Source: Baylisascaris procyonis
Taxonomy: Eukaryota > Nematoda > Chromadorea > Rhabditida > Ascarididae
Length of the DNA: 64,000 nucleotides
Assembly (NCBI GenBank): GCA_037389465.1
Contig: JAZARR010000248.1
Location: 930,001-994,000 of the forward strand
Direction of reading: 5' to 3'
Shown here: positions 13,001 through 25,893 of the stretch, piece after piece
Layout of the letters: each line of letters starts with the position of its first letter
Position numbering within the stretch: the first letter of the stretch is position 1
The notes under the pieces: generated by a model
What the model was told of the DNA's origin: nothing
Database searches by the model: none
Seen by the model: only the letters and a program-made list of their open reading frames with translations
Program-made: the position numbers and the translations under genes

Positions 13001-15797
13001 CGCAGCATTTCTACAGTCGGCTTCGCACTCATATAAATTGAACTATGGGATAGTTTTTTTTTTTAGATATAAAGGATTTATTTCTCGATACTCAAAAAAA
13101 AAAAATCTTTCATATGCACTTCAAAATAGACTATTGGATAGTGGTGAAAAAATGTGTTAGTGATGACTTGGTGCATTCAGAAATCATTTAAAATAAATAT
13201 TTTCAGTTAGAAGTTTTTAAAAAGTATCGTTCAAAAATTTTTAGCAAATTTCGAAATGTTCACTTCTGAAATCGTCATAATTTGCCCACGATAAATATGT
13301 TTCAGATCTCACTTGTTGTTGAAATTGTCATCGAAGAGAAATGTGATCGATTTGCGATCAAAGTTGCTGGATGTTCGATGACAGTCGGCTATGTGGACGT
13401 GTATTTTGAACGTGCTGGTTTAATTGGTGATATATCGAATGGACTTTTCAGAGTACATATTTTAAACGCTTCATTTCAGTGTTTTCTTCGCTCAATTTAC
13501 TGAAAAGTGATTTCGTTAAATTAAATTGCACTGAGACTTTGTACCCTTCTTATGAGCACATAGTTTGAAATTGCATTAAAATAATATTCATTTTTTAAAT
13601 TGTTGTTGTTTTATGTAAAAATTGATGGAATAGGTAAACGAAGAATTTTCTATAAATTTTTTGAACAACTGATTAATCGCTCATAAGAAATGCAATGGCT
13701 TAAAATTCAAAAGTAAAGAATTCAGAGCATCGAGAATCGCTAAAAGCTTTCGGCGGAAAAAATTAAAACCTTTACTGCTTCTTTCCACTTCTCCTTCAAC
13801 TATTTGAATCCAAAAATACTTACAATTTATTATCTTCCTTTATACTACCAGTGAAGCTTCAATGTATCTGTCAAATAAATGTTTTATTTGCAGGCTGTTA
13901 CCAGTGAGCTAGTGAGACAAATGATTCCGTCAAAGGTATGCGCTATGGTGCCAGAACTTATCGACGAAAAAGTCAACTCTCAATTGGCTGCTATACCGAC
14001 TGCAATATCAGTCGGGCAGATTTTGCAAATGCTTGGTGGTCTTGATGGACTTATCGGAAGTGGAACTGGAACATATCGAGTTCGTGAATATTTCCTTTCT
14101 TTAAATTTCACTTCTGAAATGCTTAAAGAACCGTTTCCAAAATACCGCTGCAATCCATCGTTAATGGCAATAAATTTAGTTCTAAAATTCTTCCAATGAT
14201 CAAAAAATTTGTTTACGAACAAAAAGTGTCCATCAAATCGAATTTGTCATTAAAGGTTCTCAGAATCATTTTCTTTTTGCAACGGCATTTTTGCTGATAC
14301 AATGATTATCAAAGGAATTAAAGAAATGATTAGAACGCTATTTCGCCAAAAATTATGAAGATTGCTTTGATCGGTTCGGAAAAACGACGAAGATAAAGGG
14401 ATTATATGAATGGAATGGAATCAAATATTTCTAATATCTTTATCTACTTAGAGTAAATTCTAGTTGGATCGCTAAGAACGATCAAAAAATGTTAACGATC
14501 AATTGTGATACTATAGACTAGGTACTTATAAGAGTTTGTGAAATTTTCTTGGGCAATTCAGTGATTGAGCTCTCTACCATTGATCTAATTGATCGTTGAT
14601 TTCAGATAAAACTTTCAATCTCTATGCGAATCCTTACGATAGCCTTTTCGGAGGCTGCTCAAAAATTATCTTTTTAAACCAAAGGTGCTAATTGTCCTGC
14701 TCTGCGTTCTCATGTGAACATGAACATTGGCTAGATAAACGAATGGGATGAAACAATGAATAGTAACGATTTAAGGGGATATAAATAAAAATTTTTATTT
14801 GCAGTGTGCAAAAGCGGCGCATCGTTGTCAATCGGCAGAGCCAAACAAATCACAAAAAGCGCTCATTGATCAAGAGTTAGTGCCACTATCTGGAGGTGTT
14901 CATCTCAAGAAAACCTCAATCATTGCCTCATATGCAGCCACACAACGTCAATTAAAGACCAACCTTACCAAGCCAATACAGCAAACGGGTCGTTCTTCAA
15001 CACTTAAGCAAACGATACCCATCATAAAAAATATTTCAATTTCGGAGGTCTCTAAAGTGCCATTACGCAAGCAGCCATCTGCAACCGGGCGCGACAGTCC
15101 AATCGAACTAAATTTCAACGATAGCTCGTCGAACATCGCAGATATATCCGAGGAGATGGCGTTGGCAATGCTCTCCGAGCTGCTTGACTTAAACGATACA
15201 AAAAGAGGCAAATCGAAAAATCACTTCACGATGGACGATATTAAAAAAATGTTACACAATGGAACAGATAATGAGGTTATTATTATCATACTGCTTTATT
15301 CACGTTTTCCGTCGATGATCTATCGTTGTGACCGATAAAAACATCCCTTAAAATAACTGCTTTAGCGATTGTCTAAATTTGAGATGTGGTCACTTATGTG
15401 ATCGCTCAATCGCTTATGTGAAGCTGTAGTTGACAGCTTTAGGCAACGAAATGCTTTTTGAATGAGGCATAAAGGAAGAGAAATGAAGTGAAAGCTTATA
15501 AATGAATGGTGATTGACTCAGAGCATTTGTTTTAAGTCTGTGAAAATTCTAGTGCTTAACGGCTGACTTTAAGCTTTCTGCGTTACCAAATTTTTGACAT
15601 ACCTGCTGGACAAATATGAATGAACAAAGAATTTTTATGACCATTTATGAATATTTTGATGGCGAAGATTTGGCCCGGAAAAGTTGGTGGCTTGAAAGCT
15701 GTTGGGCTTGAAAACTAAAAGGTAATTTTATTTATTTCTGGCTAAAAAACGACCTTGTCGTATCTACTTAAAACAAACAATTAGCATAATCGTAAAG

Positions 15798-15860
<63 letters not shown>

Positions 15861-18800
15861 CTATATACTTTCAGATCGTCCTACTTATTTTTAAGAGACC
15901 CTAACAAACGAGTAAACATTTATTTTTTTATCACAAAGTAATAGAAACAGCGAAAGAAAAGCAACGATAAGTGAAAAATAAAGTAGAATTATATTTTAAG
16001 ACCACCTGAATAATTGATCATCAGAAAGAAATAAGAAGAACGAAAGATATATAGCCGTCAAAATTCTCTATTTTCCTTATTCCCTTACAATTGACTACAG
16101 TTATGTTCAATATAATAAATAAGATTTGCAGATGAATCGCAAACTACTATATAAATTGGCCGAATTGACAAAAACTGGTGAAACAAGCGAAGGTCGTCAA
16201 ATGCTTGCTGCACTACGACAAGTAGCTCGTGATTTGGCAACTCGTCACAAACGTTCATCGAAGCATGAAGGTGCCGTACCATTAGTGAATAAATCGCCAC
16301 CGAAAATTCGATTGATTAATAAAACAATAGCAAAGGCGATCAAAACGCATGAAAATAAAACGACAAGCAATAAAAAGAATATTGCTCCACATGCCGTTGT
16401 CCCATTTCTGATCTTACCATCATCGAAAAAGACAACAAAGCAACAAACGAATGTCAACGGTACAAAAAGCGCTCATCTAACAAGAAACGCGACCAAAGCG
16501 CAAGGCTGTCCGACGTGTGCTGGCGGTATTGCTAGCGCTAATGTGGCGTTCAATTCTGCACTATCTGCAGTCGGTAATCCATGTGCTGGATGTCCTGGAG
16601 TTGGCAGACAGACTAACCCACTCGATCTGATTAAACAACTCACTCGTACCATTGATTTGGTAAGTTTCTATTTTATCAGCCTTTCATTGTATTTCTATTG
16701 CAGTCTATCAAATCTTACTCGTCTCTATTATCACTAAGCCTTTGATTATGTTGATAAGGATTTGATTTTTACTGAAGTATTGAATGTTGACCTTTAGACC
16801 GAAAGCACCTCATTCAGTCAGTTAGGAGGACAGACATGAATGAGAGACACCAAGATTAACTACAAATATTTTCGAAGCCCAGTTTTGCTGTTTGCAATCG
16901 ATAAAGACTATCAACTGCTCCGGTATATTCTCCAACAAGTTTGGTCCCATCCTCCGATGATGGGGTTTTCGTACCCTCTCTGCCTTTAAGTTCAGTTGCA
17001 TCTTCGAACGCAACCCCCACCCCTTCCAAGGACACCTCTTCCCTCTTATCGTGCTTGAGTACCTCTCTGTTGTGACGCATCTTCGTATGACAGTCTTCGA
17101 ATTCATTCCCCTTCTCGTTGGCCGCTTCACATTAAATTGAACTACTGCAATCGCCTCAGTTTGAACTGGAGGTATTATGCGCAAGTGTGGTGACTTACTG
17201 TATTTAAGCGCAAACTATGTAATATATATCTATCACTGAAACTTCTCCGGACGGTTGCAACATGTTGGGATTATACCATCGATTTGAAAGGTGAATTCAG
17301 TCTATTCAATCAAGATCAAACACCATTCTGCCCAGCGCCAACATTCTTCCCAGGTTGTGCTAATTGCATGACCGAAGTGATTATCACTGATTATACAATC
17401 AATTCTCTATTCTATCATATGCACAGGTTAGTTGATTCGATAATTTTTCTGCTCTACAGCGATTAGTTTAAATGACGAACGACAATTTATTAGTATCGCC
17501 TATTTTTGTGCATAAATCATTTTATTCGAAAATTTCCACGTGAAATCGACAATTGTTATTTTCCATTAATGTTTAAATGTCTTCAAATGGATTAGAAATA
17601 TATTAATATATTACCTAGTCAATTATTTTGAAGAAGTACGATGGATTTTGAAGAAACACGATAAATTCGTTGATGGTGAATGATGAAATGCGTTCTCAAT
17701 TTACTAAATGACAATTTTTTTTTTCTGGAAGATGGGACACTATAAGTGAGGAAATATATAAGAACCGATCTGAATGTCTTTAAAGAAGCCGATGAGCAAT
17801 GAGCCGATTAAAGGGCCAAGTATAGTTAATTATGACGGACTGATGAGGCGTTACTATAGCAAGAAATAGCTTTATAATAATATGCTAGATAGGGCGTTAA
17901 CGATGACAGTATTATCTCTCATAAACTTGTCTAAGAGGGTCGAAGCTCAAACTTCGAAGGTTTCAAGATAGTCATCTATCCTTATTATATACAGCAATAG
18001 AATTAATTAATCATTTATTACAAAGTAACTCGCAAAGTAAATTTAAAGTAATCCTTTCTTTCAAATTAGATCATCATTTCGTAGATAATTTGTATCGATC
18101 AGTCTCATAACAAATTTTCTATGACAGAAAATAGCAGCCGTTATATATTGCAACTTTTCGAAAGAGACGAACTGTCTTCGTTTCCAGAAGTTCCACGATC
18201 ATAAATTAACATCCTTTTGTAAAGTCTTTTGATTGCATTCGATTTAATTTTTTTCTCTTTCTTCAAAATTTTCAATAATTTTAGAGCTGGTCTACTAAGT
18301 TTTCGTATCGGACCCGATACACCAGAAATTGGACCTCTTATGCGAACAACCTGTCAGGTTAATTGACTTTTTAACGTTTCAATATGAAGTGGTTGATCTA
18401 TACGAAGCACTACTCACTATAATGCTTTATTAAGCATAAAATGACCAAAAAAATATGCAAATAGTTGCGAACACCAATGTGCCACACATTAACCAGTTGA
18501 CGAAAAGTTCCACAAACATTTTCGTTATCAGCGATATTAATTCGACTCAAAAATAATAATGATTTCAAACAATTCTTATGGATCAATTTTAAAAAAAAAA
18601 CGCCATCAGTATGTTTTTTAGATTTCATAAGCGGTATTGAATGCAATAAGTACTCAGCAATTATTAAAGCAATGAAAAAATTGTTTAAAATAGCACTATC
18701 CCAATAGTGGAATCAATATAAAATAAGCAATCTAAGATCTGATTCCAATATTTTATTCAACTCTATATTTAAGTAAATATACTTGGTGTTCTAGAAAGAC

Positions 18801-20323
18801 GGTGGTCCAGGAGGTATTGCTCTATGTATTGGCGAATTCTTACCCGCACTTAGCAAGTATCCAAACAAAGCGGTCGCCGTCAATATTCATACCGCTCGTG
18901 CACCAGTTATCGTTCTATCACGAGGTATTCGTTATTTCGTTATTATGTTTTAAAACGGCAACACCTAGATGATACTTCGATGAAAGGATATCTATATATT
19001 TTGAATTTAATGCAACCCATTTTAATCATCCTTTCAAGTTCTTCCTCCGCGATGAAAATCTTTGCATTAGATCATTAAACCGCCATCGTAATTTCTCCAT
19101 ATTTTTTTAGGTGTGCTTCTAAATAATGTCCTTTTCAATGTTCATCTATGTGTTTCATACCCTTTACTTTCAAAAATAAATTATGTTCACCATTGATTCT
19201 TCAGTTTTAATCTTTCATTCAATAAAAATAAGTAGGGAGGTATTTCATACCGGGAGGGATAGAATGGGTTTTTTTGCAAAATAGCTCAGTGAATATAAAA
19301 ACTAGCGATCCGATCCACCTTTATCACTACCTTATAAAAAAGAGATACTTTTTGGCTATTTTAATAAAATCACCTGCTAATCTACCCAATACGAATAAAC
19401 ACCCTGACCATCGTTGTGATAAATACCATAACAATACCAAATATCAACGACTAAATGACATCATTTCTGCGATTTTGGCAATTCTTCAAAAAAAAGAGCG
19501 TTCTTCTAGTGCCATAACTGTACATCGAATTAAGGATTACGGGGTCTATCCATGGAAGATAATTTGGTAGGAGTGTCCGTGATCTCACTTTGAAAATCCC
19601 TTTGATCACAGCGAACATATTTCGAAAAAAAAAACAACGAAAAACTGATATCTAACGAGATTCAAATCTAAAAGCTTCAATAAATGAGAAATTTTGAGGC
19701 ATCATAAAGTAGGGGAATGTGAATTGTGCAATCATTCTTGGAATCCAAGCTAAGAATATAAGGAATGAAACGAGAGAATTCGTTCACCGGGTATCCATCT
19801 CCTACGTTTCATTTAATTTCATAGTCTTCCTCTAGTTGGTTTCATTGAATAAACGAACAAAAGCTTTGCAATATATGTTCTGTGTTAATTAAACAAAATG
19901 TTCATTATTAGAAGATAAAATTTTCTCTTCTCTATGATTTAATTCATATCGCAAATCGGATTGTACTTAAGAATTTTAAATGAATTCACCTTTAAGGTTG
20001 TGCGACAATGGAATTTGTTGCCGATGCAGACATCTGCGCAACGGGAACATTCACTTGTGAAGGAGGTATACGAGTGGGCACTATTGAACTTGTGATGATC
20101 GCTGACATTTGCCCTCAGTCGATTGGTGGACGTCTCTATGGAGCCGCAAATGTACGGATACTACGAATCGCCGAGAAACAATCATCGTTGGGATTGCAGC
20201 CTGGCACATTAGATCAGCTTTCAGTTCTTGGCAAAGAACTTATCACGAAGGTTTTTTTTTTCAGTTTTCTTCCTTTCTTTTAGTACTTGCAGGCTTAAGT
20301 CACTGTCTATCGTCCTAAGCTGC

Positions 20324-20372
<49 letters not shown>

Positions 20373-20583
20373 GTGTATGTGTATGTATGTATAATGAGAT
20401 TTGTTGCAGGCACTTAATGACGCATTAGCGAAAGGCATCAATATGAAGATTCCATCCGGCGGTGGTCTTCCTTTAATGCTGCACAACACAAATTTCAAAA
20501 TTATCGAACATGGCGTTTATATATCATCGGATTTCGCTATATCACCGTCACTCCTCAGTGGATCGGCAAGCTGTCCACGATAA
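10053..20583 (+). CDS. Secreted BPI/LBP/CETP-family lipid-binding protein with a long basic central insert
   Basis: BPI/LBP-family proteins bind lipid or lipopolysaccharide through two similar barrel domains. Thirteen exons join in frame to 902 residues: 10053-10225, 10993-11143, 11753-11874, 12213-12294, 13306-13452, 13894-14079, 14805-15275, 16132-16659, 17209-17426, 18285-18357, 18795-18924, 19997-20250, 20410-20583. A signal peptide (MQFIIKSLQWATIFSVVVF) is followed by GLRARLNRPAFQY. The N-terminal barrel disulfide pair is probably C199 (EKC..AGC) with C241 (SKVCAMVPELIDEKVNSQLA), as in human BPI. The C-terminal half has YTIDLKGEFS, TDYTINSLFYH and MEFVADADI, typical of BPI_C. Exons 7-8 (residues 288-620) form an insert absent from ordinary BPI proteins. 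Exon 9's start (after TATTTAAG) is the least certain boundary. The usual family length is about 450-500 residues. Confidence 0.9.
10461..10576 (+). other. Cryptic or poison-type exon candidate in BPI intron 1
   Basis: A CGCTCTTTAG acceptor-like site and a strong GTAAGTAAG donor bracket 116 bases. Read in phase with exon 1 they give a cysteine-rich stretch (SQECSCKING, CIGYCAVCC). Including this segment would shift exon 2 out of frame and give TGA after about 14 codons, so it cannot be part of the productive message as modelled. It may be a frame-breaking regulatory exon, or the edge of the GC-rich insertion that follows. There is no family support. Confidence 0.25.
10585..10885. repeat. GC-rich island in BPI intron 1, probable old insertion
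   Basis: About 300 bases are much richer in G and C than the surrounding intron, with blocks such as GCCACGCCGCCCAGC and CCGACGGGCGGGAG. The plus strand is open from upstream to TAA at 10733-10735 and again in a second frame to about 10787, with Arg/Gly/Asn-rich, protein-like translation but no recognised domain. The abrupt compositional edges suggest a transposon-derived or retroposed piece. No terminal repeats or target-site duplications could be identified by eye. Confidence 0.4.
15799..15858. repeat. (AT)n microsatellite in BPI intron 7
   Basis: Roughly 30 perfect AT dinucleotide units sit in the intron between the two insert-coding exons. It is expected to be length-variable between individuals. 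Confidence 0.95.
16856..17131 (-). other. Antisense coding-like segment nested in BPI intron 8
   Basis: The minus strand is open for about 91 codons from 17131 to the stop at 16858-16856, within the intron between BPI exons 8 and 9. It reads as polar, charged protein: CEAANEKGNEFEDCHTKM, then EVLKHDKREEVSLEG, EDATELKGREG and YTGAVDSLYRLQTAKLGF. The segment is distinctly GC-richer than its surroundings. There is no strong acceptor at the upstream edge and no recognised domain. It could be an exon of a nested gene, a retroposed fragment or a transposon remnant. An ATG at 17080 is available but not supported by context. Confidence 0.35.
20330..20393. repeat. (TA)n/(TATG)n microsatellite in the last BPI intron
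   Basis: An imperfect run of TA dinucleotides grades into TGTATG units between BPI exons 12 and 13, ending only about 10 bases before the TTGTTGCAG acceptor. Length change here could affect the distance from branch site to acceptor. Confidence 0.9.
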
Positions 20584-21021
20584 CATACCTATCACAAGTT
20601 GTGATCACAATTTTTTAATTCCTATGAAATCATAAGATTCTGATCTGATTAAACGAAGGTACTCCGCTGAACATAGATGAACCGTCTATGTTAATTGTTA
20701 CCTATTAGCTCACCTTGATTCCTTGTTTCGCGAAAAATCATCATCGTTCATTATCAACCAGCTGTAACCTTCGTTTTAACAGTCTTTAAAATGCATTCAT
20801 CTATTCAAATGCTTATATTTCACTCTCTAAAACTTCAGCATGCAATCAATGTGAATCAGTCACTCAAGCTTGCTTCATGAGCTGCGAAAATACGAGCAAC
20901 AATAGAAAGCATAGAAATTGGCTGTTGATGCTAACGTCAGTCACGAAGTTAGAACTCGTATTACATCAGAACAACGTCAACAACGAACTTTATAGCGACC
21001 ACTATGCGTTACTTTTAAACA

Positions 21022-21027
21022 AATAAA
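21022..21027 (+). terminator. Poly(A) signal candidate for the BPI-family gene
   Basis: An AATAAA hexamer lies about 440 bases after the BPI stop codon and upstream of the convergent SXP gene. It is the first perfect hexamer noticed after the stop. Confidence 0.45.
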
Positions 21028-21949
21028 ATGCCCTAGCATCTTAGATATCATTAAGTATAATCAAAACGAATAACACAAGCGAATGTGCCATTGTTAATAC
21101 TATTCATTGTTTTCTGTATAAAACAGTCGCATTCGAAGTGAAGAAATTGCAATATTTTAGCAATGGGGAGAATTGACCTTTCATTCTGAGCGTGATTACC
21201 TCTCACGACGATCATGTCTGAGAGTGTCGGTGAGATGTCTTTCGAGAGAATTGCATACCTCTTCGTTGATCTGATATTGTTTGCTAAAATAAACGAGTAT
21301 CCTTGATTGACTCTGTTGCTCAACATTTTACATACAATGCAGTCTAAGGGATCCTGCGATATACACATATATCCCAGGATTTTTGGATATATCCATTACA
21401 GCATATCTTCTCATATTACAAACTTAACTTGTTCCATCAATATCAAGCATCAGAACAATTTTAATGGAGATTCATTATGCCCTATATTTTGTCTATCAAA
21501 ATTTGCACGTTTTTTTCACAGTCTTGCGAACTTCGCTGACCTTAGCAGACTGACCACTCATTGCTTTACTGGCCTTTCTTATATCTTTAATTATATTGGT
21601 TCATTATCGCTGCGTCATAAGAACAGAGATCTTTTTGAAAGCATAGATGTAGGGAATTTTGAATAATTCACAAAATTGTATCCTTTATATTTAGTCGATT
21701 TAATGCGAATTTCAATTGACGCAAGTAGCAAATTTTCACTTAAAATAAAATGTTTTTTTTATTAAGTGGAAATTAATGTTTTGAGAACTTTTGTGTAGAT
21801 TTTAAATAATTCGTTGTTATCAAAAATTTCAAATGATTCGTTTTGATAAATTCCTCTTATCAGTGCATAATAAATAAACTTATCAATAAATTTAGCACTA
21901 TCACTCTGCGATGTTATGAGTGTGAATGACAACATAGATGGAAATGATA

Positions 21950-21955
21950 TTTATT
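21950..21955 (-). terminator. Poly(A) signal for the SXP/RAL-2 gene
   Basis: Read on the minus strand, CTCAATAAATATC places a perfect AATAAA about 30 bases after the SXP stop codon. This is a normal short 3' UTR for a nematode gene. Confidence 0.7.
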
Positions 21956-21984
21956 GAGTGAAGGCATTTGTATTTAGTGCTTTT

Positions 21985-23418
21985 TTAGTTGTCATTATTG
22001 ATGGCCGATTTAATAGCATTCGCTGTGAAATTGCGCATTTCTTGGCGTGTTTCAACAGAAAGTGATTGCACATAGTCCATGATCTTGTGGATCTCTTCAC
22101 CGAACGTTTGATCCGCATCGGATGCAATTTGACCCAGATGATTGAACGCATCCTTTGCTTCTGCGGATAGCGAAGACTGCGATATCGCTTCACTCAAAGC
22201 ATCGATCTTTTCCTTTAGCTTCTCACCCGCATTCTCGAAATCTTTCTGAAATCACTTGTCTTTTATCGACAGGATGCAAATGAAAAGTTTCCGATTTTCG
22301 ATTTTTTTATAACGCCTCCGATAAGAAGATAGGAATTATAAATTTTCCAAATTCGGCTTATTTAATCTTCCAAACGCTTAGAAAAATTTCTGAAAATGGA
22401 GAATGATTCTTAGAAAATTATATGCAAGATTGGTGTATGACCCCCAGTATGGGTTTTTGTTGGGTTAGAAAGACCTCAATAAATCCTCCTTCAATTATAA
22501 TCTTTTTGAACGTGAAGAAGACATGTGATGGCAATTTATCGAAAAGTATGTTCACAGCAGTAGAAGAAAAATATTTTCTGACTGATGTCTTTATGATAAC
22601 AGTGAATTGTTCGACGCGTATTAGCACCAGTAACTTCACCTTAAAGATGAGGAAAAGATTTCTTGAGAGGAACGATGTCTACTGAGTACGTTCAAATTTC
22701 AAAAAGAAACTCCGAAATGGAGCCTTTGAAGCAAAGGGGAACGATCTCTTAAGAAGGCTAAATTGAAGTTGTTGGGTATCTTTTGAAGAAGAAGGGGTAC
22801 TTGTATATTTCTTCACATCCTTTTTTAATATTAGAAAAATGAAAGACCTAATAAGAACGAATGCTAAGAAAAATAAAACAATAATTGCGATAACAGTGAT
22901 GATTTATAGAAATCCTTAAAACTGGTTCAACTTACTTGGCTCTTTTTCATTGACTTAAATCTTTTATCGCTAGATTTCCAAATTTCGAGTTCGAATTTAA
23001 ACATGCGCATTTCATTCCCCTTTGCTTCACATCGACCATCCAATACACATTATTAAGGAAGTGATCAATAGTAATTCATTAGATTTATTTATAGAGACGT
23101 GTATCAATCACTCAAATGAATGCTTAAAAATATTGCATAGAATGAATGCAATTCTTTGCTAACCTGCACCTCACCTCCTTGCTTAGCAGCCCAAGCTTGC
23201 AGCTCTGATTGAGTTTCAGCAATCGTATTGGAATTATTTTTGAGTATTTGCCAGAATTCTTTGCGAGCATCATCGGATGCTTCCTTCAAAAATTTTGGCA
23301 TCAAGCCAGCAAGTTTAGAAAGCGCTGGCCTCTTAAAGGTCGCATCCGAGTCATCCTGAGGTTGAGGTGCTGCACTGATTGTGGAAACGAATACCGTAAT
23401 GGCGATAAGCGTTCGCAT
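21985..23418 (-). CDS. SXP/RAL-2 family (DUF148) secreted protein
   Basis: SXP/RAL-2 proteins are nematode-only secreted antigens whose molecular role is not well known; some bind metal ions. Two exons, 23418-23164 and 22245-21985, join at phase 0 to 171 residues. MRTLIAITVFVSTISAAP is a clear signal peptide. The body is helical, with the hallmark ARKEFWQILKNNSNTIAET in exon 1 and SLSAEAKDAFNHLGQI, MDYVQSLSVETRQEM in exon 2, matching the DUF148 repeat pattern. Donor GTGCAG/GTTAGC and acceptor GATTTCAG are good. An in-frame TTG upstream would extend the N-terminus, but ATG 23418 puts the signal peptide at the start. The 918-base intron is unusually large for this small gene. It is convergent with the BPI gene. 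Confidence 0.9.
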
Positions 23419-23462
23419 TTTTCGTGAATACGGTATGTGAAGTGAAAGCTTCAACTATATTC

Positions 23463-23481
23463 AGCGTTCTCGACGAACGCT
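23463..23481. promoter_or_regulatory. Perfect inverted repeat upstream of the SXP gene
   Basis: AGCGTTC-TCGAC-GAACGCT has seven-base perfect arms around a five-base spacer, about 45 bases before the SXP start codon. It abuts a TATAAG-like sequence on the gene's strand (about 23481-23486). It could be a dimeric factor site or a 5' UTR hairpin; only the symmetry is directly seen. Confidence 0.4.
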
Positions 23482-24156
23482 TATATTGAGTTCAATTTAG
23501 GATCATCAACGTTCATTGTGATGACGCTTCTCGTTTAATGATTCCAATTTCAATCGTTTTTATGAGTTTAAAAATCGATATCCTATGTATAATTAAAAAT
23601 GTGATCCGCTATTAGATCAGATCATGATGAGATCAGTAGTTACTGATTCACGTAATGGCCTATTAGTGTGTTATGGAGTAGTTAATAAGCGGTATTGCCA
23701 TGTTTTTTGTGAGCAAATTGGGCTTTGATAGGTTGTTTCTATGGTAGATGAGAGCAGAAAAAATAAAACTGTACTTTGCTCGTGACATTGTTTCACTTTG
23801 AGAGCATTCCGAGGTGGATGAAAAATTGTTCGAACTAAAGAAATGGTTTCTTTTTGGTAAAAGAAGGGGAAATGGAAAAACAGACCAATGTCGATGACGC
23901 GGCATGTGCTTTATATTCTATTCTCATAAAATATAATGGAATTCGACATATAAGGGAGCACTACTGTTTAGCAAATAGACGCAATAGAAAAAGAAGAAAA
24001 AAAACGACACAATAATGCTGAATGTGTGCCGCTGATCCTTCAATGCAGAATTTGATTTTATTTTCCGATTGAATAAACAACTGTTACTGATGTTTGCAAA
24101 TCAGGTATTATTGCTTAGAGAATTTTTTTATTGAAACAAATATTTGAAGATTGATG

Positions 24157-24271
24157 GAATTTTATTTACAACATTTTAGAATGAGTGAATTTTATTTACA
24201 ACAGTTTAGAATGAGTTAATTTTATTTACAACAGTTTAGAATGAGTGAATTTTATTTATAACAGTTTAGAA
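24157..24271. repeat. 30-bp tandem repeat, about four copies
   Basis: The unit GAATTTTATTTACAACAG plus TTTAGAATGAGT recurs with a 30-base period; copies differ by one to three substitutions and the last is partial. It lies in intergenic sequence upstream of the SXP gene. Confidence 0.95.
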
Positions 24272-25893
24272 TTTAGCTTTTATTGACAAATGATGGGAGC
24301 GTTTAGAGAAATTTCTTATTTCACTCATTCGAAATGCTTTTGGGTAGTACGATTGTTTCAGTATGACGATGATCGAATATGTTGCTTTTAATATTTCTAA
24401 AAATCTTTAGCTGAGCACAGGAAATGATTGACTGATTATAAATATGGAAATTTTCAATTAATTGCCGGTATTATCAATTAAGGTCGCTAAGAAAATGAAC
24501 TGATTAGCCTCCTATTGAAAAGTTTTCAGAAATTTACAATCCCTTTTTCTATTTCTAGCTAATTCGAGGCCGCTGCTTTTAGTGATCTTCTAAGAGATAT
24601 CATAACTGATCTTCTGGTCGAGATGTATATCGGCATAATTTAGGAAAATATTTAGTACTGCTACTTTAAAGATAGTGGGAAGGCGGAATTAAAAGCAGTC
24701 AATCCTTAAGGAATCACATCAAAACAGGAACAAGATTACTTCAGCTTTATTAAATGATATATGTCGACTTATCACTCTTATCGTCACAATGAATAATGAC
24801 TGCGAGAGATTATCAAGAAATTGACATTTTTACTTAATAACCACATAGAAACTTTCAAATACGCTTTATTTCCTTAATAAAAACAAGAAGGAATGAAAAA
24901 TAAATTCTACTTTTCCTTCGAAAAATCAACAGTTTCATTTAAAAAATTCAGACGTTTCTTGATATTGCATTGAATTCTGCAAATCGAATAGCTAGTTTCT
25001 TCCGCTATATTCGATTCTCTCTCTGTATAATCGAGCTCATATTGAAATCGACGTAAGCGTTACTGTCTCCGTTCGCAATGATCGCCTCTATATTCTCTTA
25101 ACGTATTTTTCTTTAAATTAATTCTTATCATTTCAATTCTCTTCAATAAAAGATGTGAAATTTTTCACTTTATTGTTTCATTTTATTTTCACTTTTCACT
25201 TAATGTATAAAACATTCAATAAAATTGCCTCTGATAGCCCCTAATTCATGATCACAATGTTCACTACCAACATTTAATTGCTCCACCATAAACAGGTTTT
25301 CATTGTTTACCTATGCGAGCAAAGTGAATACAATCATCATAATTCCCCTATGACTTTCAAAAAAATTGATATTTTTTTAGTAAAATTTAATCAATGCAAC
25401 TGTGGATTTTGGCGATTCGTGATTTAGTCATTTTTATTATGGAATGGTGTGGAGAAAGAAACATGAAAATGCTAATAACGCTATTGGCAAATCTTTTTTT
25501 AAATTTCTCGACTATATTCAGATCTTAACCTTAAAAAACATTCACAAATAGTGAAACATTTTAGTAGAGAGTTGAAAATATCGTCAATTAACTAGTAAAT
25601 ACGTTGAAATACGATTTCATTTTGGAAATAAACAAATAAAATCACTTCTTAAGCATTAAAAATAGTCAATTATAGGCATTAAGAACGGAATGAATTAGCG
25701 GCAAAATAATTGCTTTTATCCATCAATAAATTTCATTATACTAATACATGCGGATTCAGTCGAATATTTCAATTAACCAATGGCGATATGTTTATATGCA
25801 GATGAAGATTACATCTGTTTTACTGGGCGTATTTTCATAAATGAAGTTGGAATGCTAGTGGATAACAATGCCAGCTCCGATATCCCAGATTTA

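Noticed and set aside
21051..21666. Long overlapping open frames on both strands (about 105 and 119 codons) between the convergent BPI and SXP genes
   Set aside because: They partly overlap each other on opposite strands, have no domain, no splice context and lie in the shared 3' region; taken as chance or decayed sequence.
24157..24271. 30-bp repeats considered as a CRISPR-like array
   Set aside because: Units are directly adjacent with no spacers, in a eukaryotic genome; this is a simple tandem repeat.
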